Shown piece by piece: positions 39,849 through 47,946 of a stretch of DNA of 55,539 bases. The notes under the pieces were generated by a model, which saw only the letters and a list, made by a program, of their open reading frames with translations, searched no databases and was not told the DNA's origin. The stretch lies in NCBI GenBank assembly GCA_016214755.1, contig JACRNX010000019.1, positions 1-55,539 on the forward strand, written 5' to 3'. A program made the translations under genes and the position numbers. Position 1 is the first letter of the stretch, and each line of letters begins with the position of its first letter. This stretch comes from Candidatus Falkowiibacteriota bacterium. Lineage in GTDB: Bacteria > Patescibacteriota > Patescibacteriia > UBA11705 > JABHMO01.

Positions 39849-41432
39849 ATGACGAAAAAAATTTGTTTTGTTCTCGGAGCATTGTTAGTTGTCAGTTTGT
39901 TAATTGGCGCTGGATTCGTTCACGCCAAATCAATTCAGGAAAGTTTGAAAGGCAAGATTCTGCTGCAAGTGGAGGAAAACGGTGAAGCGTGGTACGTGCA
40001 TTCGACGACGCTTTTGCGCTATTATCTCGGCCGGCCGGCGGACGCGTTCCAAATCATGAAGGATTTGGGATTGGGCGTTACGCACGCGTATATTTCGTCG
40101 CACGTAACTTTTCCGGCCAGCGTGGTTGGAAAAATTCTGATTGACGTGGAAGAATCGGGCAAGGCGTATTACATTTATCCAAAAGACAAAAAAGCGTATT
40201 ATCTCGGTAAGCCGGATGACGCGTTTCAGGTGATGCGCGACCTTGGGTTGGGCATTTCCAACGACAACTTGAATTTAATCGTCATCGCGCCAAAATCGAA
40301 AGTGCCCGGAGTGATTCAAAGCAAGTATTCCTGCGGCGCCTGCGCCAAGGATGAAAAATGCGGCGCTGGCAAGTGCCAAAAATTAATTTTAAGCAATCAA
40401 AATTTTTGCGGCAATTATTCTTGCGAGGCAGGCGAGTCATACAATGGTTTGGCGGAGGAAACGTTTCAGCAATGTTCATTAGACTGTCCGGCGCCGGCCA
40501 GCGGGGGTTACTCCAACGAATACGTGAAAGTTGAATGCGGCTGCGCGGAATACAATGTTTTGTCAAAGCGCCATGGTTGCGTTAAAGATGCGAAAAAGTG
40601 CGATGATTGCGGTCCGCAGGAAGCTCTGTTTAGCGAAGTTCAGAAAATTCAAACTGATGTCGTAAAATGTCTGTCCGATTATTTTCAATTCAAGCCGAAT
40701 CGGCTGGTTTACAAAGTTTTTTATAACCCGGATTTAGAAAAATGCAGTCAGAAAAATGGTTGTACTGGAATCGAGGGCGGCGTGGGCGGACCTGATTACG
40801 TCATGTTTCATAATTTGAACGGCTTCCGCGCCTATGGCCAGGTTGTTCCGACAAAAGTCGAGTATTTGACGTCCGATGTCCACGAAACAACGCATTATTT
40901 CATTTACCAAATGTTGCACGCCCCGCCGAGCTGGTTTCAGGAAGCGTTGGCGATTCAAACCAACGAACGTTTGAATTGCTCGAATAAACAGACAAGCGAC
41001 GGCGACGCTTATTTGCAAGAAAAAGGCAATACGAGCGGCGGAATTAATATGAGCGCCGGCGTGAATTTGAATTCTGATTTTTATAAAAAATTCAAAGCAG
41101 GAAAAGTTAGTTTGAATAGCGCGGAGAAAAAAGACCATTACATCGTCGCCTCATTATTTTTAATGGGATTGAAGCAGGATTATAATTGCTCCGCGGATTG
41201 CGTCAAAGACGCGGTGATAAAATTGCGCGAATTTGAACAGAACGCGTGCATGTCTGGTTCTGGCGCGAATTGTTCAATCGTCAATGCTGGCAAGAATTGG
41301 CTGTTGATGGGGCTGAACGGTTCGACCGGCGAGGACATTACCAAAGCGAATGCGCTCATCAAGCAGAAATTTGAAGAAGTGATCGGTAAGGATATTTCAG
41401 CGTTGTTTGATTTGGTTGGGTTGGTGTATTAA
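39849..41432 (+). CDS. Secreted protein with duplicated N-terminal domain and HExxH metallopeptidase motif
   Basis: 527 residues. Signal peptide 1-26 (..LLIGAGFVHA). Two copies of a domain of about 55 residues follow: KGKILLQVEENGEAWYVHST..YYLGRPADAFQIMKDLGLG and GKILIDVEESGKAYYIYPKD..YYLGKPDDAFQVMRDLGLG, a module I associate with exported Patescibacteria proteins. Then a Cys-rich linker (SCGACAKDEKCGAGKC). The C-terminal half has HETTH at 345-349 with a downstream Glu in WFQEALA (365), the pattern of gluzincin or peptidase-MA-like zinc proteases. A cell-wall-bound protease is the likely reading; substrate unknown. Confidence 0.78.
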   Translation: MTKKICFVLGALLVVSLLIGAGFVHAKSIQESLKGKILLQVEENGEAWYVHSTTLLRYYLGRPADAFQIMKDLGLGVTHAYISSHVTFPASVVGKILIDVEESGKAYYIYPKDKKAYYLGKPDDAFQVMRDLGLGISNDNLNLIVIAPKSKVPGVIQSKYSCGACAKDEKCGAGKCQKLILSNQNFCGNYSCEAGESYNGLAEETFQQCSLDCPAPASGGYSNEYVKVECGCAEYNVLSKRHGCVKDAKKCDDCGPQEALFSEVQKIQTDVVKCLSDYFQFKPNRLVYKVFYNPDLEKCSQKNGCTGIEGGVGGPDYVMFHNLNGFRAYGQVVPTKVEYLTSDVHETTHYFIYQMLHAPPSWFQEALAIQTNERLNCSNKQTSDGDAYLQEKGNTSGGINMSAGVNLNSDFYKKFKAGKVSLNSAEKKDHYIVASLFLMGLKQDYNCSADCVKDAVIKLREFEQNACMSGSGANCSIVNAGKNWLLMGLNGSTGEDITKANALIKQKFEEVIGKDISALFDLVGLVY

Positions 41433-41605
41433 TACGGATAAATACGGATTACGGATTATTTACGGATATACGGATAATACAAGATGTACAGATTATTACA
41501 GATGTACAGATGAGATCTAAATTTTGAATTTCGATTTATTGTAACTCGTCTCACAAATTACGATTTACGAATTACGATTTACGAATTACGGATTATTTAA
41601 AATGA
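41433..41605. repeat. Word repeat spacer (TACGGATTA, TTACGAATTACGAT)
   Basis: Two vocabularies: ACGGATTA/CGGATAATACAAGATGTACA (as at 39590) and CGATTTACGAATTA. No gene. Confidence 0.65.
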
Positions 41606-41641
41606 AAAGCCCGCCCTGACGTTTGTCGGAGCGGGTTTTTG
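41606..41641 (+). terminator. Terminator hairpin
   Basis: AAGCCCGC..CTGAC / GTCGG..GCGGG then TTTTTGTG. It lies 175 bases after the HExxH gene, beyond the word repeats. Confidence 0.65.
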
Positions 41642-41661
41642 TGTTGGTTTGTTTTGTGGCG

Positions 41662-41689
41662 GTAGGGAACGCATATATGCGTTCCCTAC
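41662..41689. repeat. Family A palindrome providing a stop codon
   Basis: Perfect copy, centre ACGCATATATGCGT. On the minus strand its first bases GTAG supply the TAG stop of the membrane protein at 41686. Confidence 0.92.
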
Positions 41690-42411
41690 GCAGAAATTTT
41701 GATTCTGATTTTATCAGCCAATGTTTCAACCACTGGCTTAATGTACATTTTATTTAGAACGCCGAACGCGCCGCCGGCGATGGAGAAGACGGCGAGATGG
41801 ACGAGCACCGAGCCGGCCAGCCAACTGTTTCCGAGCGCGCCGGCGCCATACGCCAGCATGGCGAAGAGAAACGCGTCCACCGCGCAAATCAGGCGGTCAG
41901 TGGTGTGGATGAGTCGGAAGCAGTTCACAACGAACAAGGCGAGGAACAATAGAATTGTCGGTATAGCGCGAATAATTTCCTTTCCGCCAGTGTAGACCAT
42001 CATGGCAACCGCAAACAAGAAAACACAAATTAGAACCGGCGGAAGCATGACGATAGCGAATTCCCTGTCATTAGGGGTTGGTATAGGAATGAATAGAGCG
42101 GTGACAAAAAGTGCAATAGCTGGCACGGCTATGACATAGAAGCCAAGTATGGTAATGTACGTTTCTTGTGTCAGCGCAGAAGGCTGAGACGGACCATATG
42201 CAATTACAATAAGAATAATGAAAGCGCAGGGATAAAATAGCAAATCGGCAATTGTTAGGGCGTTCCACGCGACGCTGTTCCAGCTGTTGATTTGCTTTTT
42301 GCAAATGAAGCGCAGGGCTTGGCGCAATGCGTCTGCGATGATTGGCATTGCCGCGGCCGTCATTTTCCATGCTTTGGGGACAGCGGCGAGTGCGCCGCGC
42401 CAGTCGTTCAA
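41686..42411 (-). CDS. Polytopic membrane protein, 241 residues, unknown
   Basis: About six hydrophobic helices between residues 50 and 230 (ADLLFYPCAFIILIVIAYG, ILGFYVIAVPAIALFVTALF, MLPPVLICVFLFAVAMMVY, ILLFLALFVVNCF, LFAMLAYGAGALG, VLVHLAVFSIAGGAFGVLNK). The N-terminal 45 residues are amphipathic and soluble-looking. Not recognised. It overlaps its upstream partner by four bases (ATGA). The stop codon comes from a family A palindrome, so the C-terminus may have been altered by that insertion. Confidence 0.7.
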   Translation of the reverse strand: MNDWRGALAAVPKAWKMTAAAMPIIADALRQALRFICKKQINSWNSVAWNALTIADLLFYPCAFIILIVIAYGPSQPSALTQETYITILGFYVIAVPAIALFVTALFIPIPTPNDREFAIVMLPPVLICVFLFAVAMMVYTGGKEIIRAIPTILLFLALFVVNCFRLIHTTDRLICAVDAFLFAMLAYGAGALGNSWLAGSVLVHLAVFSIAGGAFGVLNKMYIKPVVETLADKIRIKISA

Positions 42412-42566
42412 GACGTAGGCGCTGAAAGCGCGATGGCGCCGCCAACGAGCGAAAGCCAGGCAGATATTGGCGCGAGATATTCTTTAATCAGCAGAAATCC
42501 GATGGCAATGCCCAAAACCGTGGCGAAAAAGATGTTATAGAGCTTTTGCTTGTCAACCTTTTCCAT
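42408..42566 (-). CDS. Small membrane protein, 52 residues
   Basis: ATG 42566 behind AGGAGG; MEKVDKQKLYNIFFATVLGI.. with two short helices (12-27 and 33-48) split by KEYLAP. Overlaps the larger membrane protein gene (ATGA). The pair is driven by TTGACA-17-TATACT at 42624-42652. Perhaps a holin-like or accessory subunit, but there is no proof. Confidence 0.68.
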   Translation of the reverse strand: MEKVDKQKLYNIFFATVLGIAIGFLLIKEYLAPISAWLSLVGGAIALSAPTS

Positions 42567-42623
42567 TGAACTTTTCCTCCTGCGTCCAAAGGCGCTGTTT
42601 GTTGTCAATGACCCGATTACGAC

Positions 42624-42652
42624 AGTATATGTTAAATAACAAAAAATGTCAA
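42624..42652 (-). promoter_or_regulatory. Promoter of the membrane-protein pair
   Basis: Minus strand TTGACA (42647-42652), 17 bases, TATACT (42624-42629). Confidence 0.75.
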
Positions 42653-42702
42653 GGCGAATCACGCCCGTTGTTTGCCATCTCCGCTAATTTACTTTATAAT
42701 AG

Positions 42703-42730
42703 GTAAGGAACGCATATATGCGTTCCCTGC
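42703..42730. repeat. Degenerate family A palindrome over the asnS start
   Basis: GTAAGGAACGCATATATGCG.. with both arms mutated by one base each. It contains the first possible ATG (42718) of asnS and lies just after TATAAT (42695-42700). Confidence 0.85.
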
Positions 42731-44022
42731 TTATGGCGATAAAAATGGTTTCAATAAATGATTTTAAGGCGTATCTCGGACAAGAGGTCTTAATCAAGGG
42801 CTGGGTTTATAATTTCCGCTCATCGGGAAAAATCGCGTTTCTGCAAATTCGCGATGGTTCTGGTTTTGTTCAGGCGGTTGCCGCTAAAGATTTAGTTGAC
42901 GAAAAAAGTTGGCAAATGATTGAGGAAATGACGATTGAAAGTTCAGTTGAGATTGTCGGAACAGTGTCCAAGCATCCGAAAAAAGAGGAATATGAATTGC
43001 AGGTCAAAACATTGCAGTTCGTCCAAAAGGCCGAGGAGTATCCGATTGGCAAAAAAGAGCATGGCCCGGATTTTTTGATGGAACATCGCCATTTATGGCT
43101 GCGCGCGCCAAAACAGTGGGCAATTCAGCGCGTGCGGAATACGATTATCAACGCGATGTATGAGTTTTTTAACGCCGAAGGATTCACAAAAATTGATTCG
43201 CCGATTTTAACGCCCAGCGCTTGCGAGGGCACGACTGAACTTTTTGAGATGGACTATTTTGATATCGGCAAAGCGTATCTGACGCAGAGCGGACAATTAT
43301 ATCTTGAAGCGGCGATTGCTTCGTTCGGCAAGGTGTTTGACTTCGGACCGGTTTTTCGCGCGGAGAAATCAAAGACGCGGCGACATCTGACCGAGTTTTG
43401 GATGCTCGACGCGGAAATGGCCCTTTTTGACCATAAAATGAATTTGGATTTGCAGGAGCGTTTAATTGAGTTTGTCGTTGGAAAAGTTTTATCGTTAAAT
43501 CAAAATGAATTAATGCTTTTAGAGCGCGACATTGAGCCGCTGAAAAAAATAAAAGCGCCGTTTTCGCGTTTGACATACAAAGAAGCGATAGAAAAATTGC
43601 GTCAGCTTGGGTCAGATATCAAAGAAGGGGAGGATTTGGGCAATGATGATGAGACGTTGATTATGCGGGACGAAGCAAAGCCGCTGTTCGTTGAAATGTG
43701 GCCGCTAAAGATAAAAGCGTTTTACATGAAACGCGAGAATGATTTGGCGTTGTGCGCGGACTTGATCGCGCCAGAGGGTCATGGCGAAATTATCGGCGGC
43801 AGTCAGCGCGAAGATGATTTCAGCGAGTTGATCAAACGGCTGGAAGAAAAGAATTTAGCGCGCGAGCCGCTGGAATGGTATTTGGATTTGCGGAAATACG
43901 GCAGCGCGCCGCATTCTGGTTTCGGCGTCGGACTGGAGCGATTGGTCGGCTGGCTCTGCGGGGTGCACCATGTGCGCGAAACGATTCCGTTTCCGAGGAC
44001 GTTGAATAGAATTTATCCGTAA
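42718..44022 (+). CDS. asnS: Asparaginyl-tRNA synthetase
   Basis: 434 residues as read from 42718; the conserved part starts at MVSINDFKAYLGQEVLIKGW (42745), so 42733 or 42745 may be the true start and the first residues (MRSLL) derive from a repeat. An OB-fold anticodon domain (about 10-110) is followed by class II motifs: motif 2 FDFGPVFRAEKSKTRRHLTE-FWMLD and motif 3 GFGVGLERLVGWLCG. It charges tRNA-Asn directly. The -10 box is about 18 bases before 42718. Confidence 0.96.
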   Translation: MRSLLMAIKMVSINDFKAYLGQEVLIKGWVYNFRSSGKIAFLQIRDGSGFVQAVAAKDLVDEKSWQMIEEMTIESSVEIVGTVSKHPKKEEYELQVKTLQFVQKAEEYPIGKKEHGPDFLMEHRHLWLRAPKQWAIQRVRNTIINAMYEFFNAEGFTKIDSPILTPSACEGTTELFEMDYFDIGKAYLTQSGQLYLEAAIASFGKVFDFGPVFRAEKSKTRRHLTEFWMLDAEMALFDHKMNLDLQERLIEFVVGKVLSLNQNELMLLERDIEPLKKIKAPFSRLTYKEAIEKLRQLGSDIKEGEDLGNDDETLIMRDEAKPLFVEMWPLKIKAFYMKRENDLALCADLIAPEGHGEIIGGSQREDDFSELIKRLEEKNLAREPLEWYLDLRKYGSAPHSGFGVGLERLVGWLCGVHHVRETIPFPRTLNRIYP

Positions 44023-44024
44023 AA

Positions 44025-44310
44025 AATTCGTAAATCGTAACTTGTAACTCGTAACTTGTAACTTGTAACTTGTAAATTGTCATTCCGACCGAGACGATAC
44101 TGCTTTAGCGAGAGAGGCGAGTGGAGGAATCTGTGACTAAAATGGATGAGAGATCCCTCGACTCCGTTTCGCTCCGCTCGGGATGATAAAAAAGGGAGTT
44201 TATCCTGAGCTCGCCCCGCCATGGCGGGGTGAAGCAATCTCAGATTCTATAGTCTCGAGATTGCTTCGTCGCCCGACGTGCGTCGGGGCTCCTCGCAATG
44301 ACGTTTAGAC
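44025..44310. repeat. Word repeat and families B/C palindromes
   Basis: CGTAACTTGTAACTCGTAAC words (44030-44075), then GAGGAATCTGTGAC..GGGATGATAAAA and TTTATCCTGAGC..GCCCCGCCATGGCGGGG, then family C: GAAGCAATCTCAG..GAGATTGCTTCGTC, centre GCCCGAC-GTGC-GTCGGGGC, CTCCTCGCAATGACG. No gene. Confidence 0.75.
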
Positions 44311-44367
44311 GGGATTTAGAAACTGAACATTAAGAATTTTATTTTATGTTTTTATATTTTTAATTTT

Positions 44368-45726
44368 ATGAAGCGAACATTAATCATTGAAACAATAAGA
44401 AAAGTCGGACAAGCCGTGACAGTCAAGGGCTGGGTTAACGCGCGGCGCGACATGGGCAAAATTGTTTTTGTTGATTTGCGCGACCGGAGCGGCTTGGCGC
44501 AAATTGTTTTAGTGCCAAGCGAGCTGGACGCTAGATCAGACGAATTATTGGACGGTTTGCGGCCAGAGTTCGTCTTAGAAATTAAGGGCATTGTCAACGA
44601 ACGCGGAGAAAAGCAGAGGAATCCGAATTTAGCAACTGGAAACATTGAAATTCTGGCGAAAGAAATAAAAATTTTGGCGCGAGCGGAAACATTGCCTTAT
44701 GAGCTGGATTCAGAATTAAATATTGAGGCGTACTTGGATAATTTGCCGTTCAACTTGCGGGCGGAAAAACAGCGGGCGATTTTTAAAGTCCAGGCGGCTT
44801 TAATTGAAGGATTCAGAAAGATTTTGTTGAAGAAAAATTTTGTCGAATTCGCTTGTCCGAAAATCGTCGCCGGCGCCACAGAAGGCGGAGCGAATGTGTT
44901 CAAAATTGATTACTTCGGCCATCAGGCGTATCTGGCGCAGAGCCCGCAGTTTTACAAACAAATCATGGTCGGCGTTTACGAACGGGTGTTTTCAATCGGC
45001 AATGTTTATCGCGCGGAAGAGCATGACACCAGTCGGCACATCAATGAATACACTAGTTTGGATTTTGAAATGGGTTTTATCAAAGACCATCGTGAGGTGA
45101 TGAAAATGGTTGACGCGGTCGCGCGCGCGATGATGTTAGAAGTTGAAAAAAAATGCGGCGCAGAGTTAAAGTTGTTGCAGGCGACTTTACCAGCCATGCC
45201 AAAAAAATTGCCAACGCTGAAATTAAGGCAGGCGCAGAAAATTTTAGAAGAGCAATTCGGCGAAAAGGATTGTTCGAAGGAACCGGATTTAGAGCCGCAT
45301 CAAGAACGTCTAATCGGCGAATACGCCAAACGGCAGTTTAATTCTGATTTTATTTTCATCACTCATTACCCTGTCGAAAAACGGCCGATGTACACTTTTG
45401 AAGACCCCAAGGACAAAGGATTCACCCGCAGTTTTGATTTGCTTTTCCGCGGAGCGGAGATTGTCACCGGCGGCCAGCGCATCCACGAGTATGAAAAATT
45501 AAAAAGCAACATGATAAAGTTCGGATTGAATCCGGATAATTTCCAATTTTATCTGCAAGCGTTTAAATACGGCATGCCGCCAGAAGGCGGCATCGGCATG
45601 GGGCTTGAGCGGGTGACTTGGCAGTTGCTCGGTTTAGACAATATCAAGCGGGCGACGCTTTTCCCGCGCGACAAGTCGAGGATTGACGAACCGTTGAACA
45701 AGCAAGACGAGCGAGACAAGCGTTGA
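44368..45726 (+). CDS. aspS: Aspartyl-tRNA synthetase, short archaeal type
   Basis: 452 residues, without the GAD insertion of the usual bacterial enzyme (about 590 residues). OB-fold GWVNARRDMGKIVFVDLRDR; class II motif 2 region VFSIGNVYRAEEHDTSRHIN-EYTSLDFEMG; motif 3 GIGMGLERVTWQLLGLDNIK-RATLFPRD. This type is found in archaea and some bacteria and can be discriminating or not; asnS is next door, so indirect Asn-tRNA formation is not required. No Shine-Dalgarno site. Confidence 0.95.
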   Translation: MKRTLIIETIRKVGQAVTVKGWVNARRDMGKIVFVDLRDRSGLAQIVLVPSELDARSDELLDGLRPEFVLEIKGIVNERGEKQRNPNLATGNIEILAKEIKILARAETLPYELDSELNIEAYLDNLPFNLRAEKQRAIFKVQAALIEGFRKILLKKNFVEFACPKIVAGATEGGANVFKIDYFGHQAYLAQSPQFYKQIMVGVYERVFSIGNVYRAEEHDTSRHINEYTSLDFEMGFIKDHREVMKMVDAVARAMMLEVEKKCGAELKLLQATLPAMPKKLPTLKLRQAQKILEEQFGEKDCSKEPDLEPHQERLIGEYAKRQFNSDFIFITHYPVEKRPMYTFEDPKDKGFTRSFDLLFRGAEIVTGGQRIHEYEKLKSNMIKFGLNPDNFQFYLQAFKYGMPPEGGIGMGLERVTWQLLGLDNIKRATLFPRDKSRIDEPLNKQDERDKR

Positions 45727-45790
45727 CAAGCGAGACGAGGAATAAACTTGTCTTGCTTGTCTCGCTGATATTGTCTCGTTGATTATTTAA
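45700..45790. repeat. Word hairpin (GACAAGCGAGAC / GTCTCGCTTGTC)
   Basis: CAAGCAAGACGAGCGAGACA and GACAAGCGAGACGAGG face TTGTCTTGCTTGTCTCGCTG and TTGTCTCG. The left arm overlaps the last codons of aspS (..NKQDERDKR), so the repeat has extended into the reading frame. Confidence 0.75.
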
Positions 45791-45795
45791 AAATT

Positions 45796-46095
45796 ATGCG
45801 ATTGTCGAGTTTGCAAAAATATATTTTACTTCAATGCTACCATCGCATCGGCGCGCGGATGGGCCGCGATGGTTTAGTTAAGTTTTACGAGGACAAAAGA
45901 ATTCCGCGAAAAGCGCTGCGGCAAAAAATCATCACCCGGAGCATCGAAAGTTTGATTGATAAAGAATTATTGGTCGGCTACGGACTAAGGACGCCGCACA
46001 AATGGTTTATCAAAGAAATCCGCTTGACCGGCAAAGGCGAAAAGATGGGCAGAAAACTGCTGGGCGAGCAGATGCGGCTACCGTTTAGAAAGTAG
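45796..46095 (+). CDS. Winged-helix-like DNA-binding protein, 99 residues
   Basis: MRLSSLQKYILLQCYHRIGA at the start, a basic helix (RIPRKALRQKIITRSIESLI) that could be the recognition helix, and a strand-turn-strand wing (LLVGYGLRTPHKWFIKEIRL) followed by TGKGEKMGRKL. The arrangement fits a small winged-helix regulator, though no family is certain. It lies upstream of scpA, separated by a word hairpin. Confidence 0.65.
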   Translation: MRLSSLQKYILLQCYHRIGARMGRDGLVKFYEDKRIPRKALRQKIITRSIESLIDKELLVGYGLRTPHKWFIKEIRLTGKGEKMGRKLLGEQMRLPFRK

Positions 46096-46185
46096 AAAGT
46101 AGAAAATAGAAGTTTGTTAGACGAATCGTCTATATCCTGATTTTCACATTCTAGATTCTATTTTCTATTTTCTAGATTCTGCTAA
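46090..46185. repeat. Word hairpin spacer (AGAAAGTAGAAAATAGAA)
   Basis: AGAAAGTAGAAAGTAGAAAA (46088-46107) faces TTCTAGATTCTATTTTC and TTTTCTAGATTCT (46152-46180). The left arm begins within the last codons of the winged-helix gene. Confidence 0.7.
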
Positions 46186-46208
46186 GTTATTCATTTTTAA
46201 TTAACTAA

Positions 46209-46898
46209 ATGATGTATCAAATAAAAACAGAAAAATTTAACGGGCCGCTGGATTTGCTGCTGCAGCTCATTGACGAAGATAAATTGGAAATAACTGAGGT
46301 CTCTTTGGCGCAAGTGACCGACCAGTATTTAGTCCACTTGGAAAAAATGATAGAAAAAGATCCGGAGGAGCTGGCGGATTTTTTAGTGGTGGCGGCGCGC
46401 CTTCTGTTGTTAAAATCAAAAGCGCTTCTGCCGGAAATTGAAGAGGAAGAAGTAGATGATTTGGCCGGGCAGTTAAAATTATATAAAGAATTTATTGAAG
46501 CGTCTAAAAAAATAAAAACGATTATCGCCGAAGGTAAATTCACCTTTTCCCGCGAACAGTCGCCGTTAAAAACCGAAGTGGAATTTTCACCGCCCGCCAA
46601 GTTGAAATTGGCGGAAATGAAAAACGCGTTTTTACTCGTCCTGCGCCGGCTTGACCCTTTGGTGAGAATGCCGAAGCAGATGATTGAAAAAACAATCAGC
46701 TTACAGCAGAAAATTTTTGAAATCCATAATTTATTAAAACAGGAAAAAAGATTTTCTTTCGGGCAGTTAGTCGAAACGGCAAAAAGTAAAACAGAAATTA
46801 TTGTCAACTTTTTGGCCTTGCTTGAACTTTTGAGACAGCAGGAACTGCGGGTGAAGCAGGGGAAATTATTCGAGGATATTGTGGTGGAAAAAATATGA
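46209..46898 (+). CDS. scpA: Segregation and condensation protein A
   Basis: 229 residues. IKTEKFNGPLDLLLQLIDED is the kleisin N-terminus that binds the SMC neck; DFLVVAARLLLLKSKALLPE is the second signature. The C-terminal winged helix (VNFLALLELLRQQELRVKQG) binds the SMC head. Works with SMC and ScpB in chromosome condensation. Overlaps scpB by four bases. Confidence 0.95.
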   Translation: MMYQIKTEKFNGPLDLLLQLIDEDKLEITEVSLAQVTDQYLVHLEKMIEKDPEELADFLVVAARLLLLKSKALLPEIEEEEVDDLAGQLKLYKEFIEASKKIKTIIAEGKFTFSREQSPLKTEVEFSPPAKLKLAEMKNAFLLVLRRLDPLVRMPKQMIEKTISLQQKIFEIHNLLKQEKRFSFGQLVETAKSKTEIIVNFLALLELLRQQELRVKQGKLFEDIVVEKI

Positions 46899-47452
46899 AG
46901 ACGAAAATAGAAAGTTTATTATTCATCTCCAACAAGCCATTATCAATCAAATGGTTAGTTAATTTTTTAAGTCGGACAGTCGGAAAAGTCGAACAAAAGG
47001 AAGTCGAGCGGGCGATTGACGAACTTAAAAAAAAGTATAATATCGAAGAAAGCGGCGCGCGCGTGATTCAAACCGGTGAGGATGTCCAAATGGTTACCGC
47101 GCCTTCGTCGGCTGATATCGTCAAAACATTTCTGAAAGACGATATGACGGGCGAACTGACGCCGGCGTCTTTAGAAACATTAACCGTGATTGCTTATCGC
47201 GGCCCGATTACTAAAATAGAATTGGAACAGATTCGCGGAGTCAACTGCAGTTTGATTATTCGCAACTTGCTTATTCGCGGCTTGATTGACGTTTATGAAG
47301 AGCGCGGCCAAAATTATTATCAAGTAACCACGGATTTTTTGAAGTATTTGGGGCTGGACGGCGTCGAACAATTGCCTGATTATGAGAAATTGCATCAAGC
47401 GAAGGATTTGGAGCAATATCTGCAAAGTACTGAACAAAATCGTGATTCGTGA
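46895..47452 (+). CDS. scpB: Segregation and condensation protein B
   Basis: 185 residues. Tandem winged helices: KIESLLFISNKPLSIKWLVN at the start and LTPASLETLTVIAYRGPITK-IELEQIRGVNC, the strongest ScpB signature. YEERGQNYYQVTTDFLKYLGL near the end. Binds the ScpA middle region. Coupled to scpA (ATGA). Confidence 0.95.
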   Translation: MKTKIESLLFISNKPLSIKWLVNFLSRTVGKVEQKEVERAIDELKKKYNIEESGARVIQTGEDVQMVTAPSSADIVKTFLKDDMTGELTPASLETLTVIAYRGPITKIELEQIRGVNCSLIIRNLLIRGLIDVYEERGQNYYQVTTDFLKYLGLDGVEQLPDYEKLHQAKDLEQYLQSTEQNRDS

Positions 47453-47553
47453 TTCGTAAATTGTAATTTGTATTTTTTATCTTTAATCTTTTCTGCCGAA
47501 GGATTTTGCGCCAGTCAGAGGCTGGTCCGCCTTTGGCGGAAATCATCAATCTT

Positions 47554-47946
47554 ATGACAATGGAACAATCCCAAGCCAAACAAGAAAAAGTCGAAGGAGG
47601 GAAGAGAGTATTTATCAGCGCGGAGGCGATTAGGAGCAAAGCGCAAAAAACGCCGGAAGAGGAGGCCTATTTACGCGCTTACGATAAGTCGCAGGCAGAA
47701 CGTCAGCAGTACGAAGCAAGAGTACGAGAAAAAACGCGCGCAGACATCGCCAGCGTAAGAGAAAACATTGATAACGCAAAAACTCAGCCGCCGCATATTA
47801 CAGAACATCCGGTGCAAACTTTTCGCGCGGCAGACATCGAAGCGGCGGTAGCGGCGAAAAAAGGGGAAGAAGAAAAAAAGGCGGCAGAAGGGAAGTTAAA
47901 GCGGAGAATAAAGATGTTGGGACAATTTTTTAGAAGCAGTAGATAA
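47554..47946 (+). CDS. Uncharacterised charged protein, about 130 residues
   Basis: MTMEQSQAKQEKVEGGKRVF start; the body is rich in Glu, Lys, Ala and Gln with heptad-like periodicity (ERQQYEARVREKTRADIASV), ending in basic residues (LKRRIKMLGQFFRSSR). Likely helical or disordered; a basic amphipathic tail may touch the membrane. Overlaps the carboxypeptidase start by one base, so co-translated. Not recognised. Confidence 0.6.
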   Translation: MTMEQSQAKQEKVEGGKRVFISAEAIRSKAQKTPEEEAYLRAYDKSQAERQQYEARVREKTRADIASVRENIDNAKTQPPHITEHPVQTFRAADIEAAVAAKKGEEEKKAAEGKLKRRIKMLGQFFRSSR

